Below, piece after piece: positions 46,431 through 57,955 of a stretch of 64,000 nucleotides of DNA. The DNA lies in NCBI GenBank assembly GCA_917880885.1, contig OU862908.1, positions 53,837,819 through 53,901,818 of the forward strand, given 5' to 3'. The position numbers and the translations under genes are program-made. Below the pieces are notes generated by a model that made no database searches, was not told the origin of the DNA, and saw only the letters and a program-made list of their open reading frames with translations. Position 1 is the first letter of the stretch. Every line of letters begins with the position of its first letter. The stretch comes from Limnephilus marmoratus. Taxonomy: Eukaryota > Arthropoda > Insecta > Trichoptera > Limnephilidae.

Positions 46431-47164
46431 CCTGTATATATAATGGAGTAGGCAATTACTCTAAAATAATCGATGCAAAGAACTTTAATGAAATATTCCT
46501 TACAATAATAATTGCACGCATTCATAGTATAAGAGAGAACAATGATAAAAAATTGTTTCATTAAATATTATCGGAGATTCTGCATTATATGCCTCGCTCA
46601 TCCTGATGCTCCGAGTATATACAACAGATTTTCAAAACATCAAGGTTTTAGGAGTTTTTTTACATAGTTTTTTTAGGCTAAATGCCACCTTTATGGTAAT
46701 GATGTATTTTTTATGTGGTATCTGGAGATATACTATTCTTAGTATCTCTTGCATGACTACCTTTTGAAGTTAGCCGAAATTGGCTGTAAAGTGCGTTAAA
46801 ATCTTCAAAAAAGTGTTTTGGTAGTACTTTTCAAAAATATTTTAATCAAGAGGAAATTAATTATATCATAACTTGCCATCGTATTTCGTAAAAATTAAAA
46901 AGTGGTTATTTTAAAAGTAAATTCAACTAGTTAAAGCTTTACGCTCAGACTATAATATTAAAAACTGAAGGATATTCAATGAAACAAAAAATGTTCGGAA
47001 AAGAAAACGATTTGATTTGAAACTTTAAATGAACTTAACAAAAAGAACTTCTATTTTGCTTCGTTTAATATGGAAAAATTTAATTAAAATTTATTTCTTC
47101 AATGGCAGTAAATTTTTTTGTGGTGTCATCTTAATTAAGTAAAATAACATAGTTTGTTTACACA
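46431..47164. other. Unassigned AT-rich region
   Basis: A small stem TAGCCGAAATTGGCTG lies near 46771-46786. No gene recognised. Confidence 0.4.
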
Positions 47165-47225
47165 ACTATTTAATAAAAATAACCAACATGTTTCAAAACC
47201 CAAGGTTTCTACAGGATGCAAATTA
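47165..47225 (-). mobile_element. Decayed Penelope terminal-repeat motif
   Basis: On minus, CCTGTAGAAACC, GGTTTTGAAACATGTTGG keeps GAAAC, the ACATGT helix III and a helix II, but the CTGANGA core is broken. The words AAAATAACCAACATG resemble the terminal repeat at 31761-31780. Confidence 0.35.
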
Positions 47226-49428
47226 TATTAAAAAGTTCTAACCACATCTTTAATGCCAGAATGACGTAAAAATCTAAAAACAATAATAATAATAAAATTT
47301 AATCAAATACGTCATCAAAATTAAAGTGAAAAACTACAAATAACATAAAAGTTCGAAAGCGTCAAATAACACCAGAATACGTGCAAACAATCAACAAAAA
47401 TCATCAAAAATTCATGTGAAAAACTACAAATAACATACAACGCGAAAACAAGCGAAAACAACAAATAACTTCAAAATATGATTACTTTCTTAAAACAGGC
47501 ATTGCCTAGTTGTTACTTTTCTACTAACTAATGTTGATTTTGCCATAATGCATTCACGCCTTGGATTGCAGCTTATTCTCGACGTACATCGTACTGTCAT
47601 TTTATATCATTGTGCATACATTCAATATCTATGTTTTCATTATTTGGCGTATACTGTAACCTATAATTTTCTATTTCAAATACACAGTGGCGAGTGTAAC
47701 CTTGTAAGGTGGTTTGAAAATTTTTTTTAAACTCTACTCGCTCAAAGAACTGCACCAACGACGAAAAGGTATTTATTTCTACTCCCGTAATGTAATTATC
47801 AGTCACAATAATGTTGTTTATTGCATGGAAATTAGATGTTATAAGTTATAATCTAGTACAATAAACTGAGTACCTAATAGAATTTTTATGAATTTTACGA
47901 AATAGAATCTTTTGTAATTTTATGAGATAAAGTGACAGTTAAAAAATAACAAAGATTTATGTTGAGTATTGGCGTCGCCGTAGATCCAGATATTATCAGA
48001 AATCTCACGGACAAGAAATGGCGAAACGCCGAATTCCCAAGGAAAATGGGTCACGACCGCACACATGCGGAAATCGACCGATAAACGACGCAGAAAAGTC
48101 TCATTAACTGGTCGAAAAGTTCGTGAATAATTTCGCGAACTGGATTAATACGTTTTTCAATGAACAGAGTAGAATAAAAAAAATTTATTCTGGCTTATTG
48201 GAATTACGAAAACTACAAAAAACGACATCGAATATTAATAAATAGATTACTAGTGTTATTAGGGAGAAATTTTTGTGCAAATAATTTTTCACAGGAATTG
48301 TATGTTTTTCCGGGCTGAAAAGTTTCCTATGTTATTTAACAGCCCTCCAGCCACCCCGTTCAAAAAATAACATCGAAAAAGACAAATATACAAACAAACA
48401 AATACACTTTCGCATTCATAATGTTAGTTAGAAGAGATCGAAATTAAATTAAACCCCCCGAAATATAGTGGAATGCAGTAGTAACGCTGGCGTTTCGTCT
48501 TGGGATCGGAGTAAAGTTTCAAACTTCGTGATGGGAGTGTTAAAAATAAAATACGTTCTTTCTTACCTAAACCCAACTTAACCATTAGCTAGTATCAACC
48601 ATGAAACCAAAAAGCATCCAAAGTTTGTTGTATTTAGAAATATTATTTTAGTTGGTATAATCAAATTTATAGCTAATTTTACCCACAAATAACAAGAGAT
48701 ATTAAATTTCCTGGGAAACGGTACTGGCACTGAAAAGGCTACAACAAATGATTTTCTTCCCATTGAAAATTCTAAGTGAGTTGTGCGAACGCCTACAGAC
48801 GAGTAAGGAATATTATCATTATTATAAAATGAATTCCGCGTTATCATCTATATCACGATTGTTCATCCAATTGCTTGACGGTAGGCGGGGAGTTAATGGA
48901 GAAATATATGGAATAGTATCTTGTATTACGGATCTAGGTTTCGTTCCATCAAAAGTGAATATCTTATTAGTTCTCTGAGTTAGTTGTTAATACCTATTGA
49001 TTTAAATAAATAATCAGAGAATCATCGCGTTAGAAAATTTTCTATGCATTACACTTTGGTAATTCTTGGTGATTTCAATGTGTTAATAATTGAAGAATGT
49101 ACAATTGTGTAAGAATAACGTTGATTGAGAATTATATTGATGATTTCTGTTGACAAATGCACAACTCTAAATCCTTTTTTGGAGATTTTTGTGAGGTAGA
49201 AGGATGTAAGGAAGCTGAAAGAAAAGGTTGGGTAGCACTGGACTCTTTAGACATGGTGTCAAAACATTTCCAGTAACCGTAACGTGAAATTTTAAAATGT
49301 TACAAGTCAAAACATTGACGGGTCGTTTACTCTGCGAAAGGTGTAAAAATAATGTGTCTACATACATATCATATGCTGTAGATTCTGAGAACTTCACGTG
49401 ACGTCTTTACGCAAATTAAAACTAACTA
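47226..49428. other. Unassigned AT-rich region
   Basis: The word GTGAAAAACTACAAATAACA is repeated at 47328 and 47415. 48250-48440 (AAAAGTTTCCTATGTTATTT, then CACTTTCGCATTCATAAT) looks like a decayed non-autonomous repeat of a type common in insects. No coding domain was recognised. Confidence 0.4.
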
Positions 49429-49815
49429 TTACGCCGTTTCTCCTCAGGGGTAGGCAGAGAGAAGAGATCGCCAAAAAACTTGGCATACACTGATTGTTTC
49501 AATCACTTTCATACATCGTTTTATACAAACCCTTCTATTGTTCTGAAAAATAACAGGGTTCATTTGATTGTGCCGTGTCTTTTTCGGGCGTACCTGACCT
49601 CATCTACCATTCAAATCCACTTAATAAATTTTAATTATATCTGCAATCATTCGCTCTCCATGCCCAAACGACCGGCGTGGTCTAGGGGTAAGATTATTGA
49701 CTCGCAATCCGAAGGTCGCGGGATCGAATTCCGGCGTGGGCAAAAAGATGTTATTGGATTAATTTGTTTAATTTCACAATTAATTCTTTTAAAAGTAATA
49801 TATAGCATATTTGCG

Positions 49816-50685
49816 ATCGATGACTTGAGAGAGATAATGAGTCACAGAAAAGGTGTAAAGATTCACGGGCAAAAGGTGAATATGAAAAGGTTTGCTGACG
49901 ATATTGCTTTGGTTGCTGAAAGCGAAGAAGAACTGCAAGTGGCCTTAACAACCATGCAAAGCATTCTTCAAAACAATTACAACATGAAGATAAATAAAGA
50001 CAAAACAAAGCTGCTGACTGTAGGCCGAACGCAACATCAGATGAGAGTAGTAGAGATGTCAGGAGTTCCACTAAAGAAACCAAGGAGTTTGTCTACCTCG
50101 GGAGCAAAATAACATGGGACGGTCGGTCTAAGAGCGAGGTCGACAGCCGTATACACCAGGCTAGGCTTGCATTCAATAAAAGGTCGAAAGTAATAGAATC
50201 GAATAATATAGATCTAAAACTGAGAATACTCCTCATCAAGACCTATGTATGGAGTATCTTGATGTACGGCTGCGAAACATGGTGCCTATCCGAAAGAGAT
50301 AAATGGAGACTAGAGGCTTTTGAGATGTGGTCCTATAGAAGACTACTAGGAATTTCCTGGAGAGACCACATCACAAATGAGGAGGTTCTCCAAAGAATCG
50401 AAGGAGGAAGGCACCTGCTCAGGACCTTGTCCGAAAGGCGCGCAAGATGGATCGGCCATGCAATAAGACAAGAAGGCCTCTTGAATGCCATAATGGAGGG
50501 TATGACCGAGGGGACAAACGCTAGGGGACGCCCACGCCGAGAGTACCTGGAGGACCTGCTGGTGGACGTGCGCTGCTTATCATATGCAGACTTCAAAAGA
50601 GCCGCACAAGACAGGGAAGAGTGGAAGAAACGAATAGATAAACGAATAAAACAAACCAATCCCAGGATTGAAACCAGAGAGAGAG
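49816..50685 (+). mobile_element. LINE 3' fragment with a 12-bp target duplication
   Basis: The identical 12-mer AGCATATTTGCG lies at 49804-49815 and 50686-50697 on either side. The insert of about 870 bp is a 5'-truncated LINE ending in a GA-rich tail. It starts just upstream of the reverse-transcriptase palm. The target duplication lies within the SINE-B body and is present once in the uninterrupted copy at 33785-33796. Confidence 0.9.
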
Positions 50686-50718
50686 AGCATATTTGCGGCA
50701 CGTTACAGAGTGGAAGAT
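49816..50718 (+). pseudogene. LINE reverse transcriptase, palm to C-terminus
   Basis: The first frame reads K-R-F-A-D-D-I-A-L-V-A, with the catalytic F-A-D-D at 49891-49902, then M-K-I-N-K-D-K-T-K. It shifts by one base near 50080 to F-V-Y-L-G-S-K-I-T, then I-L-M-Y-G-C-E-T-W, R-R-L-L-G-I-S-W and A-R-W-I-G-H-A-I-R, then F-K-R-A-A-Q-D-R-E-E-W. Only one frame change is visible, so this is the best preserved LINE coding segment here. The endonuclease and the N-terminal half of the reverse transcriptase are lost by 5' truncation. The frame runs past the LINE end into SINE sequence before it stops. Confidence 0.85.
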
Positions 50719-51000
50719 AGTCTCGCTGTCGCCCTGGTGTAAGACGTTCAGAATTGAAAAGTGGCTTTAAATGGCTTCAGCCATGTTTGGTGACCAGATT
50801 TGTACAGCCAGGTACTCCCCCACCTTCCTCTCCCCCACCCCCTTCCCCTTTCAACTACCTTCAGTCTCACAACATACCAATTGAGGATGCCATAGTCTCA
50901 CTGGCTCCAGACGGGAGCAGCTGAGACTCTTGTGAGATATTCACATAAAAAAACATTTAAGCGTCCATTTTTTGATCTTATTCACTACGCTTACTACATT

Positions 51001-54000
51001 ATTATTATTATTTATTTTAATTTTATGTTTATTTTTTTGTTATTTGTGTGATGAATTTTGTTTTCATTTTATGTTTTAATTAGGTACTTACCTAATATGG
51101 CAGACTGGGATTGCACTACCCTCCCAGTCCTGCTGGAATAAAAACTTAAATAAATAAAAATAAATAAATAAATTAGCCTTGCATTATTTGGGAATCTCTA
51201 TAATTACATCTCCGCATTTCTCGATTCAATTATAACTAGCTTTATCTATTATGTTATGAACACTTTAATACGATTGACTTACTATTGATATTAAAAAGTG
51301 TCTAATATACTCTTTGGGTACACGTAACAGTACATACAAGACGAAAATAACGCCAAAGGCCAAAGGTTTCTATTAATACAATCATTGGAAAACAGTCACA
51401 TCGTTGATTTAACCCCCGTCTATAAACTAAGGTATTTATAGTCTCGTTTTATCATCGCCTGATATATGTACAACAGACGTTTGTAATTTTGTAATTCAAT
51501 ACATCTTACATGACCCTTTCAGAGGGAGCCAATGTAACTAATATTATTGAAAAGCTGTATCTTCAAACTTCAAAGTAAAGCGTGGGTTTAGTCAAGAGAA
51601 GATTGAAGCATCCCTTCACATCAGTTAGAATTGGGCAAAACGAAAGGAATGTGTGATTGATGTATGTGTCCTACAAAGGGAAGAAAAGATGGATTGGACG
51701 GATTTCCCACAAGATAATACTTATCTTTTTATTGTTACTTACAATAACAGTGAAGGGGATAGAAAACACAAAGGAAAATACTAGAAAAAAAAATCAACCT
51801 TATCGTGTCACTTTTGCGTCGAACCTGAATCAAACTCGAATCATTTTAGGACTGAAAATAGTCAACTATTTAATTTAGTGTTATTGCTTTCTTCATAATT
51901 TTCTGCAGGGACTGGGAGCACAATTCTATCTTTTACAGACACATTTACGCAATATCTTTTTACTCATCTTTTATTTCCATTTGACGTCGACATGACCTGA
52001 CTCTGCTGATAAGTGTTTGTTTCATTTGATCAACCATTATTTCCTGGGGTATTACCGACTGTCACTCCCATTCACTTGAGAGTCACATTTTCTCCCCACA
52101 ATCCTTTCTGAGTTCATCTATCTTCATGTAAAAACTACCTGATTTATTGCAAAAAATATTTTCAGAATTAAATGCAGTCATAATTCGGATAGCTTACATC
52201 GATATCAATTTAATTTGGAACTTATACATAGCATAATTAATAGGTAAGCGTAGCTAGGCCGGCGTGTAATGAGACATTATTAAACCCTTTCGCAGGAAAG
52301 AAAATCTATTTTCGTTATCTATTGGGAAGGTTCCTTTCACAACATTTAACAATCCAGTTTGTAAGATTGAAAGGAAAAATGGTCAAATATTAAGGCGAAT
52401 TTCTAAATGCGTGGCCAATTGGATTAACTCCCCCCGAAAGTATTTCACTAAAGTGAACGCGTATATTTAGGAAAGGGTCGATTGGGAGACGGGCAACATG
52501 GCAACCGATAATTTGGCATAACTTTGTAGAAGAGTTCTTAAACAAAGTTTTCCGCCCTTTTCGTATGTCACCATCTCCAAGGTCACTGCTTATATTTGAG
52601 TTGTTGGAATTTCTGCTTAAAATGTTCAATATACATTTTATTGATCGTGAAATTCTGAATTTGGTTTTCAGCTTATTAATTAAATTAATATTATTTCATG
52701 AAATGTGAAAGTTTTCACATAAATTGAAAGGATTTTAATAATCGTTCAATAAGAATTACAATTCGTCGGTCGTACAATCTTGTTGACAGAATATGAGCCA
52801 GTATAAAACCATTTTTTTCATTTAAAACAATTTCAGGCAATATTTAATTTTGAATTAACTAAGAAGGCTACTTAACTAATGTTAAAACAATTAACTTTTG
52901 TAATTTAAGTAATAATAATTTTAAAAAATATATTACGTGTAAAGCTACTCTTTTACCATCATTAACAGTTTTTACGCTGTGCTGTGATGGTATTTGTCAG
53001 AAAGTTTAAGAGGAATATTCCAGAAGTTTTACGAATTTTAAGTCGAACAAAGCTATGAAAATTTTGCATGTTGACTGTCTAACTCAGAATGGTTTGCAAA
53101 ACAGCCTTGAATCGTAGTATTAATTTCAAATGTTCCTATCTAGTATCTGGTAGCAGACATGTTAGTTGAATGCTATGGATACTGGCATTGTTTTTGCTCT
53201 TTAGAATATTTTCCTTCTACGTATATGATGTTTATGTAGGTACAATTAATGTGACCAAAGTGTTGACACGGGAATGACTTATTAATAATATGTTGTTTGA
53301 TTTATTTTCACTTAAGCTTTTATATTTTCTTATTTTACAATCATTCTTAATGTTTTTAGAGAATCAAAATTTTGGTAAGGAATAAAAGTTCCCAAGCAAA
53401 ACAGATCGAAACTTTCAACTGTTCTGTAATCAGAAAAAAGAACTTTCTCCGGTTTGCTTGGTTTGGTGGATCAATTAGCATGTAAAGATATTTATAGTTA
53501 TACCAAACGAAAGAGGAAACAAATCTTGAAAATCTGTAATTATCATACAATAACCATAATTGTACCTTAATTGATTAATGATCTACGAAGTTAGATATGT
53601 CAACAATTTAGTGCTTGGTTTTGCGACCAGAAACATTCATCTAAAAAAAATTGGCAGACTGACACAGTTAAAAGTTTCAAGTTTTTATGCATCCAAACCA
53701 AACACCAGAATCACCAGATGAAGCGTTTTGATGTTATGGATGTTGGAATGCTGTTTTCCCTACCAACCATAACGTGTACGAGATGTATGCTGGGTACTGG
53801 CGTGTGGTCAATTAAGCTGCGTTGTTACTGGAATAGAGTCAATATACGCCAGATGCAGTGGGGCCGGTGCAATGTTCAATGTGCATAGACTACTCGTTGC
53901 CTTTGCGAAATGTTTGCGTTATAGCGCGGTTTTGTGCCAAGGGCGTAGCCTATGCTGATAACCTCTGTGTGTATATCGTGTAGGGGTGCGGAATAATAAT

Positions 54001-55454
54001 CATTTGAGTGGATCCAGAATTATAGTCTGACCACGGAGACATTCAGTATGCGGTGTTGTCGAATAATAGCGATCGTGTTTTGGTACGACAACACATAATA
54101 CATTAGTGTCTTACACGATATTACGCCATATATATCCATATTCCATGTGTCTTCGCAGTTCTAAATACCTGCTTGTGATAAACGAACCCTAAGAAAGTAA
54201 TAAAATATCATTGAAATCATAGTACAAATAAACAAACTATTCAAAATTTGTTATATTTTAAAGCAAAGTCAGCAAAACCCGTCTGATGCGTGAGTTGATT
54301 AGTTATTCGGTAATATTAGCGATTTTCTTTCTTTTCAACGTATAAAATTTCCTTCTCCGTTAGAATAATGTTCTCTTACCCACTGGAGCGATTATAGTCG
54401 AAAAATGGACCACTTTTATTTTTCTGCGATTGATAGCGGTCCAAAATTGGACCACATTTTCCTAGCATTCGTAAAACATTTATTGTAATTATTTAAACAT
54501 TTCCCCGGCCAGCCATTTATTTTGAAACCTAGCTAATAAAATGCTTTATCTATTATAATCATGGATGCCGCAAATCAGCAGACTATTTAGGAACGATATT
54601 ATAAAATTAAGTCCCCTTTCCATAGATATGTACCTTTCATTATCAAGTATACCACATACAATATAAAGAAATCGAAAATATTCTGTGTTGACTCGAATAA
54701 GTACCCCTCATGGCAGTTTCAAAGTAACATCATGCAGGATTCGCGCGGTTATAAACTTTACGATTTTTTAATTTATTTTTTATAAATCGTACAAATATGA
54801 GATAATCGGTAAAATACAGGTTAAGTCATTGGCTATATAGTACTTTAACAACTTTTTATGTTTACGTTTTAAAATTTGAAGGTATGATCTTTTTTTATGT
54901 TGGGCAAAAATTTTAATAAATCATCTTCTGGGAAATCGCGAGCAATCAAGGCAAATTTATTTATTTTGCGTGGTCGCTTCAATGGTTTTATGATACTATT
55001 TCTAACCTTAAATCTATTCAAATCACTAAAACGCATTATCATGCTTCAAGGGATCACAAATGGCAATAACTTGTCAGCCAAATAATAAGCATCATAGCTG
55101 CGTTATTAGTTACTACTTTGACCACAGGTAAGTTTATTAGTCTGTATTCATGAATATTCCACCATTATAAAAAAAAAAAACGTAAGTGAACCTTCGTTAT
55201 TACTGAATCGTACCTTCTATGGTTGCAATTTGCTCATATTGCAACGAAGACGAAATTAATTATCTTTGAACAGAGCGTTTATTACGCTAATGAAATTCTC
55301 TTCCTTGTCCTGGGGCTGCAATTTACTTTTCATGTCATAATAAACGTTACATTGAAAGAGAGTTCATTTCCAAATACAGCAAAAGATCGGGAGAATTAAT
55401 TAAATTTATGATCAGATTGTGATCATAAAAAAAATTATACAAGTTGTTGAATGG
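51001..55454. other. Unassigned AT-rich region
   Basis: Begins with an ATT/TAAA-type microsatellite zone (50996-51015, 51140-51172). 52400-52580 and 53690-54130 are slightly GC-richer, but no frame has a known domain. 54395-54470 holds two similar GGACCAC words. Short open frames are at chance length. Confidence 0.45.
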
Positions 55455-55735
55455 TAATGAAAATAATTTTGAAGTGAAATTTGTTTAGACTGTTGTGATT
55501 TGAAACTCACTGAAAACGAAATGACACAAAAAAGAGGCAAACACATACATCTGTAGGATTTAGCTTGCGAGAGAATGAGATAGAATGAAACTTTACCTAC
55601 TTGCAGAACCTAGGAAGCGTCAAGCTGCGCTCGATGGCCACTTTGCTTATGATCTCATTTTTCACGGCTCGTATTGGTTGAGATTGCGTATATGAAGTTT
55701 CACTTCTACCTCGTGTAAACAGCATTCGATTTTTT
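55455..55735 (+). mobile_element. M1 short interspersed element, full copy
   Basis: It opens TTTTGAAGTGAAATT, continues ATTTGAAACTCACTGAAAAC and TTAGCTTGCGAGAGAATGAG, and closes AAGTTTCACTTCTACCTCG. The GAAGTGAAA ends are inverted, which suggests a MITE-like element, but no target duplication is evident. Confidence 0.65.
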
Positions 55736-55929
55736 CAATTATTTCTAAAATTATTTGGCATTAATCGTTATTAATTAGTCGTAATTAGTCGTTTCCTGAA
55801 ACAGCAACATTGCCATCTCTTTTGCTACCAAAATATGTTTGCTTAAATTCCCTGAGCTTTTTTGTAAATATTCGAACCTACATCGATGGACTGGAAACAT
55901 GTTGAGAGAAAGGCAAGAGAAATTGACAA

Positions 55930-56092
55930 GAATAGCAACAGAGAAGTATCCAAGAGATGGTAAAAGAAACAAAGTGGACAAACGAAAAGATGGGAAGATG
56001 ATCTAAAAAAGGTGGCTGGTCCAGAATGGATCAGAGTTGCAAAGGATAGAGAAAAATGGAAATCTTTAGAGATGGCCTATGTCAAAAGATAA
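55930..56092 (+). pseudogene. LINE C-terminal remnant
   Basis: From 55982 the frame reads R-W-E-D-D-L-K-K-V-A-G-P-E-W, I-R-V-A-K-D-R-E-K-W-K-S-L-E and A-Y-V-K-R, and stops at 56090. R-W-x-D-D-x-K-x-V-A-G and R-x-A-x-D-R are the usual end of a common insect LINE protein. The upstream part decays into stops, and about 130 bp of AT-rich 3' sequence follows. Confidence 0.7.
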
Positions 56093-56289
56093 GCTGTTTC
56101 TAAAAATAATTACCCGAACGCTGTTAATTGAGAATAATATTTAAATAAAAATACATTAATTATATTAGAAAAATGTTTTATAAGTTTAACACCAATAAAG
56201 GCTAATTTAATTTAATATTACGTTTTGCCTACATAAAATAATAGAAGCGGAGCTACAACAATCTTCGTTACCAACTAGTTTAGGTAGAT

Positions 56290-56540
56290 CATTTATTTGA
56301 TCCCTCCAAAGACTTTCTCGGAACATCGCCTTGCACCGCAGTAGGAGGGTTGGATTCATATATCTATTACCCTTAGACATGCTGACCCCAGACTCCTACC
56401 ACTCCTCGTCTGGCCTAATAACCTGTTCCTTCCTAGAACATCCCTTTCTAAAAAATACCCTCCACACAGGATCCCCAAAGATGACATAGGTCCTGAGGGG
56501 AATTATTTTACTCAGGGCCACCCGTGTGTAGCTCTCTTTA
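56290..56540 (+). mobile_element. SINE-A copy, 5'-truncated
   Basis: It begins in the central block (GACTTTCTCGGAACATCGCC) and has a complete tail, with CCTCCACACAGGATCCCC and GTGTGTAGCTC. The poly-A tract is replaced by the start of the M1 copy. Confidence 0.75.
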
Positions 56541-56835
56541 GTGTCGCTTTTTCGTTTCATCGAGTTTCAAATCACAAGTTTTCACTTCAAAAACATAATA
56601 TGCAATTTACACGCGGTAGAAGCGAAACCTTCAGAAAACTAAAGTAGACAAGAGTGGGGAGGCTACAAAGCACCGCACGAAGAGGAGGCTGATTATACGA
56701 TTATACTATTTCATTCTCTCGCAGGCCAAATCCTATAGATGTAGGTATGTATTTATCTTTTTAGTGTCGCTTTTTTCGTTTCATCGAGTTTCAAATCCCA
56801 ACGGTGTCAAAGAAGTTTTCACTTCAAAAACATAA
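56535..56835 (-). mobile_element. Two M1 copies head to tail
   Basis: A partial copy (56535-56593: TCGTTTCATCGAGTTTCAAA to TTTTCACTTC) is followed by a full one (56594-56835: ACACGCGGTAGAAGCGAAAC to TTTTCACTTC). They share the end segment with few differences, so the pair may stem from a local duplication or from insertion of one copy into another. Confidence 0.6.
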
Positions 56836-57416
56836 CAAGTATCGACCAACAAAATAAAAATGGTTGAAAAAAATATTTTTGAGGTAAAGTCCATCACAAC
56901 AATAAATTTTGACTCTTTCAGTCTCTTTATTTCACGTGGCAGGCCACATGCGCTGAATAATTTTAGCGATCCATCGGGGGTCATAATTTATAATGAGCAC
57001 AACAAAAATAAATATTATTAATGTGATCTGGTTATAAGCCAGCCTTTAGTTGTCTAGAAAACACCTATTTATGTAAATATAGGTTAACCGCGAAGCCCTT
57101 GTATGCATTCAGATACACCGCTCTGTTGACTCTGCGAACAAGTTTGGTGTATTGATTTATTTACTTGCGATACTTTGAGGAATATTTTTATCTACAGCTT
57201 TGATTTGAAATTTTTATAGATTTTTGTTTAGAAATAATATACATAAACAATTAAGAAAACATATAAAAAATACACGTACCTAATCAGTAATGTTAATAAG
57301 TGTTAAAGAACGAGTCATTGATTTTCAGGAATTCAGTATTCGACCGCGTCGGTGTAAAACGTTGATATTTTGTACACTTGCGTCGAATGATAACTGGAAA
57401 AGACAATAAACTAGAC
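56836..57416. other. Unassigned AT-rich region
   Basis: No gene or repeat recognised. Confidence 0.45.
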
Positions 57417-57610
57417 ATGATTTTAGATTTTCATGGACAAAAGTATTTTTGTTATTTGATTTGGGGTGTTATGCCGTGTTGCGCTACCTCCTTCTTTAGC
57501 CAACGTTTATCACACATCTGCCCTGATGATGGACACTGTAACGCTGTCCGATACGTTGGCTAAAGAAGGAGGTAGCGCAACACGGCATAACACCCCAAAA
57601 ACAAATAACA
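57417..57610. mobile_element. FB1 foldback element, copy 3, most complete
   Basis: The arms at 57463-57506 and 57553-57598 pair almost perfectly (GGGGTGTTATGCCGTGTTGC, GCTACCTCCTTCTTTAGCC, AACGT). The centre of about 50 bp holds a hammerhead-like motif at 57520-57560. The left flank (GATTTTCATGGACAAAAGTA) is shared with the other FB1 copies. It appears to be derived from facing Penelope-type terminal repeats. Confidence 0.75.
57520..57560 (+). ncRNA. Hammerhead-like motif with one core mutation
   Basis: Helix I GCC (57520-57522) pairs with GGC (57558-57560). The core CTGATGA is at 57523-57529. Helix II is GGACA/TGTCC. GATA stands where GAAA is expected (57550-57553). AC/GT makes a minimal helix III and U57557 is the cleavage position. 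The A-to-T change at 57552 should abolish activity. The related copy at 61787 keeps GAAA. Confidence 0.55.
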
Positions 57611-57955
57611 AAAAAGACAATAAACTAGTTCCAGCAAAAGCGTTTACTGACGTCATTGACGTTTCTCGTCTTTCTTCTCCGCGTCTTGTTTGAAAACGAA
57701 AAAGACAGAATCAACTAGAACGAGGTACGCCATGTACGAAGGGTTTCGGACGTATCAGTGCCATATCTGGGTATCTCTAAAGTACCTAATAGTCAATAAT
57801 TTCAAAATTCTGCCGAAATTCAAATTATTCGAATTTTACTCGCGTTCCCCACAAATCACTCTGCACTAGGGTTTATTACGGCGCGGCCCATTTGTCTGGC
57901 GATGTTTATTTGTTTCGAATAAATCCTCTAATGTCCATTCTGCGAGGTGATAACC
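57611..57955. other. Unassigned region up to the hAT target site
   Basis: No recognisable feature. The last 8 bp, TGATAACC (57948-57955), are the target duplication of the following hAT. Confidence 0.5.

Larger units (their letters stand above)
49668..50955 (+). mobile_element. SINE-B inserted in a LINE and itself split by a LINE
   Basis: The head has A-box-like GTGGTCTAGGGGTAAG and the B box GGGATCGAATTCC (49720-49732). The body breaks at ATATTTGCG (49815), resumes after the inner LINE at 50698 with GCACGTTACAGAGTGG, and ends in CACATAAAAAAAC. The target site appears to be AAAC, blurred by the A-tail. Confidence 0.8.
49429..51000 (-). mobile_element. RTE-like LINE 3' fragment, split by SINE-B
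   Basis: 49429-49667 aligns with 61858-62145 (ACGCCGTTTC, CAGGGGTAGGCAGAGAG, TCATACATCG, CATGCCCAAAC). After the SINE-B insertion it continues at 50957-51000 (TCCATTTTTTGATCTTATTC) in line with 62154-62195. It is the C-terminal coding and 3' end region of the same LINE family on the minus strand. No intact frame remains. Confidence 0.75.

Noticed and set aside
49668..49740. tRNA gene
   Set aside because: A and B boxes are present, but the arms do not form a full cloverleaf and the sequence continues into a SINE body found in other copies.
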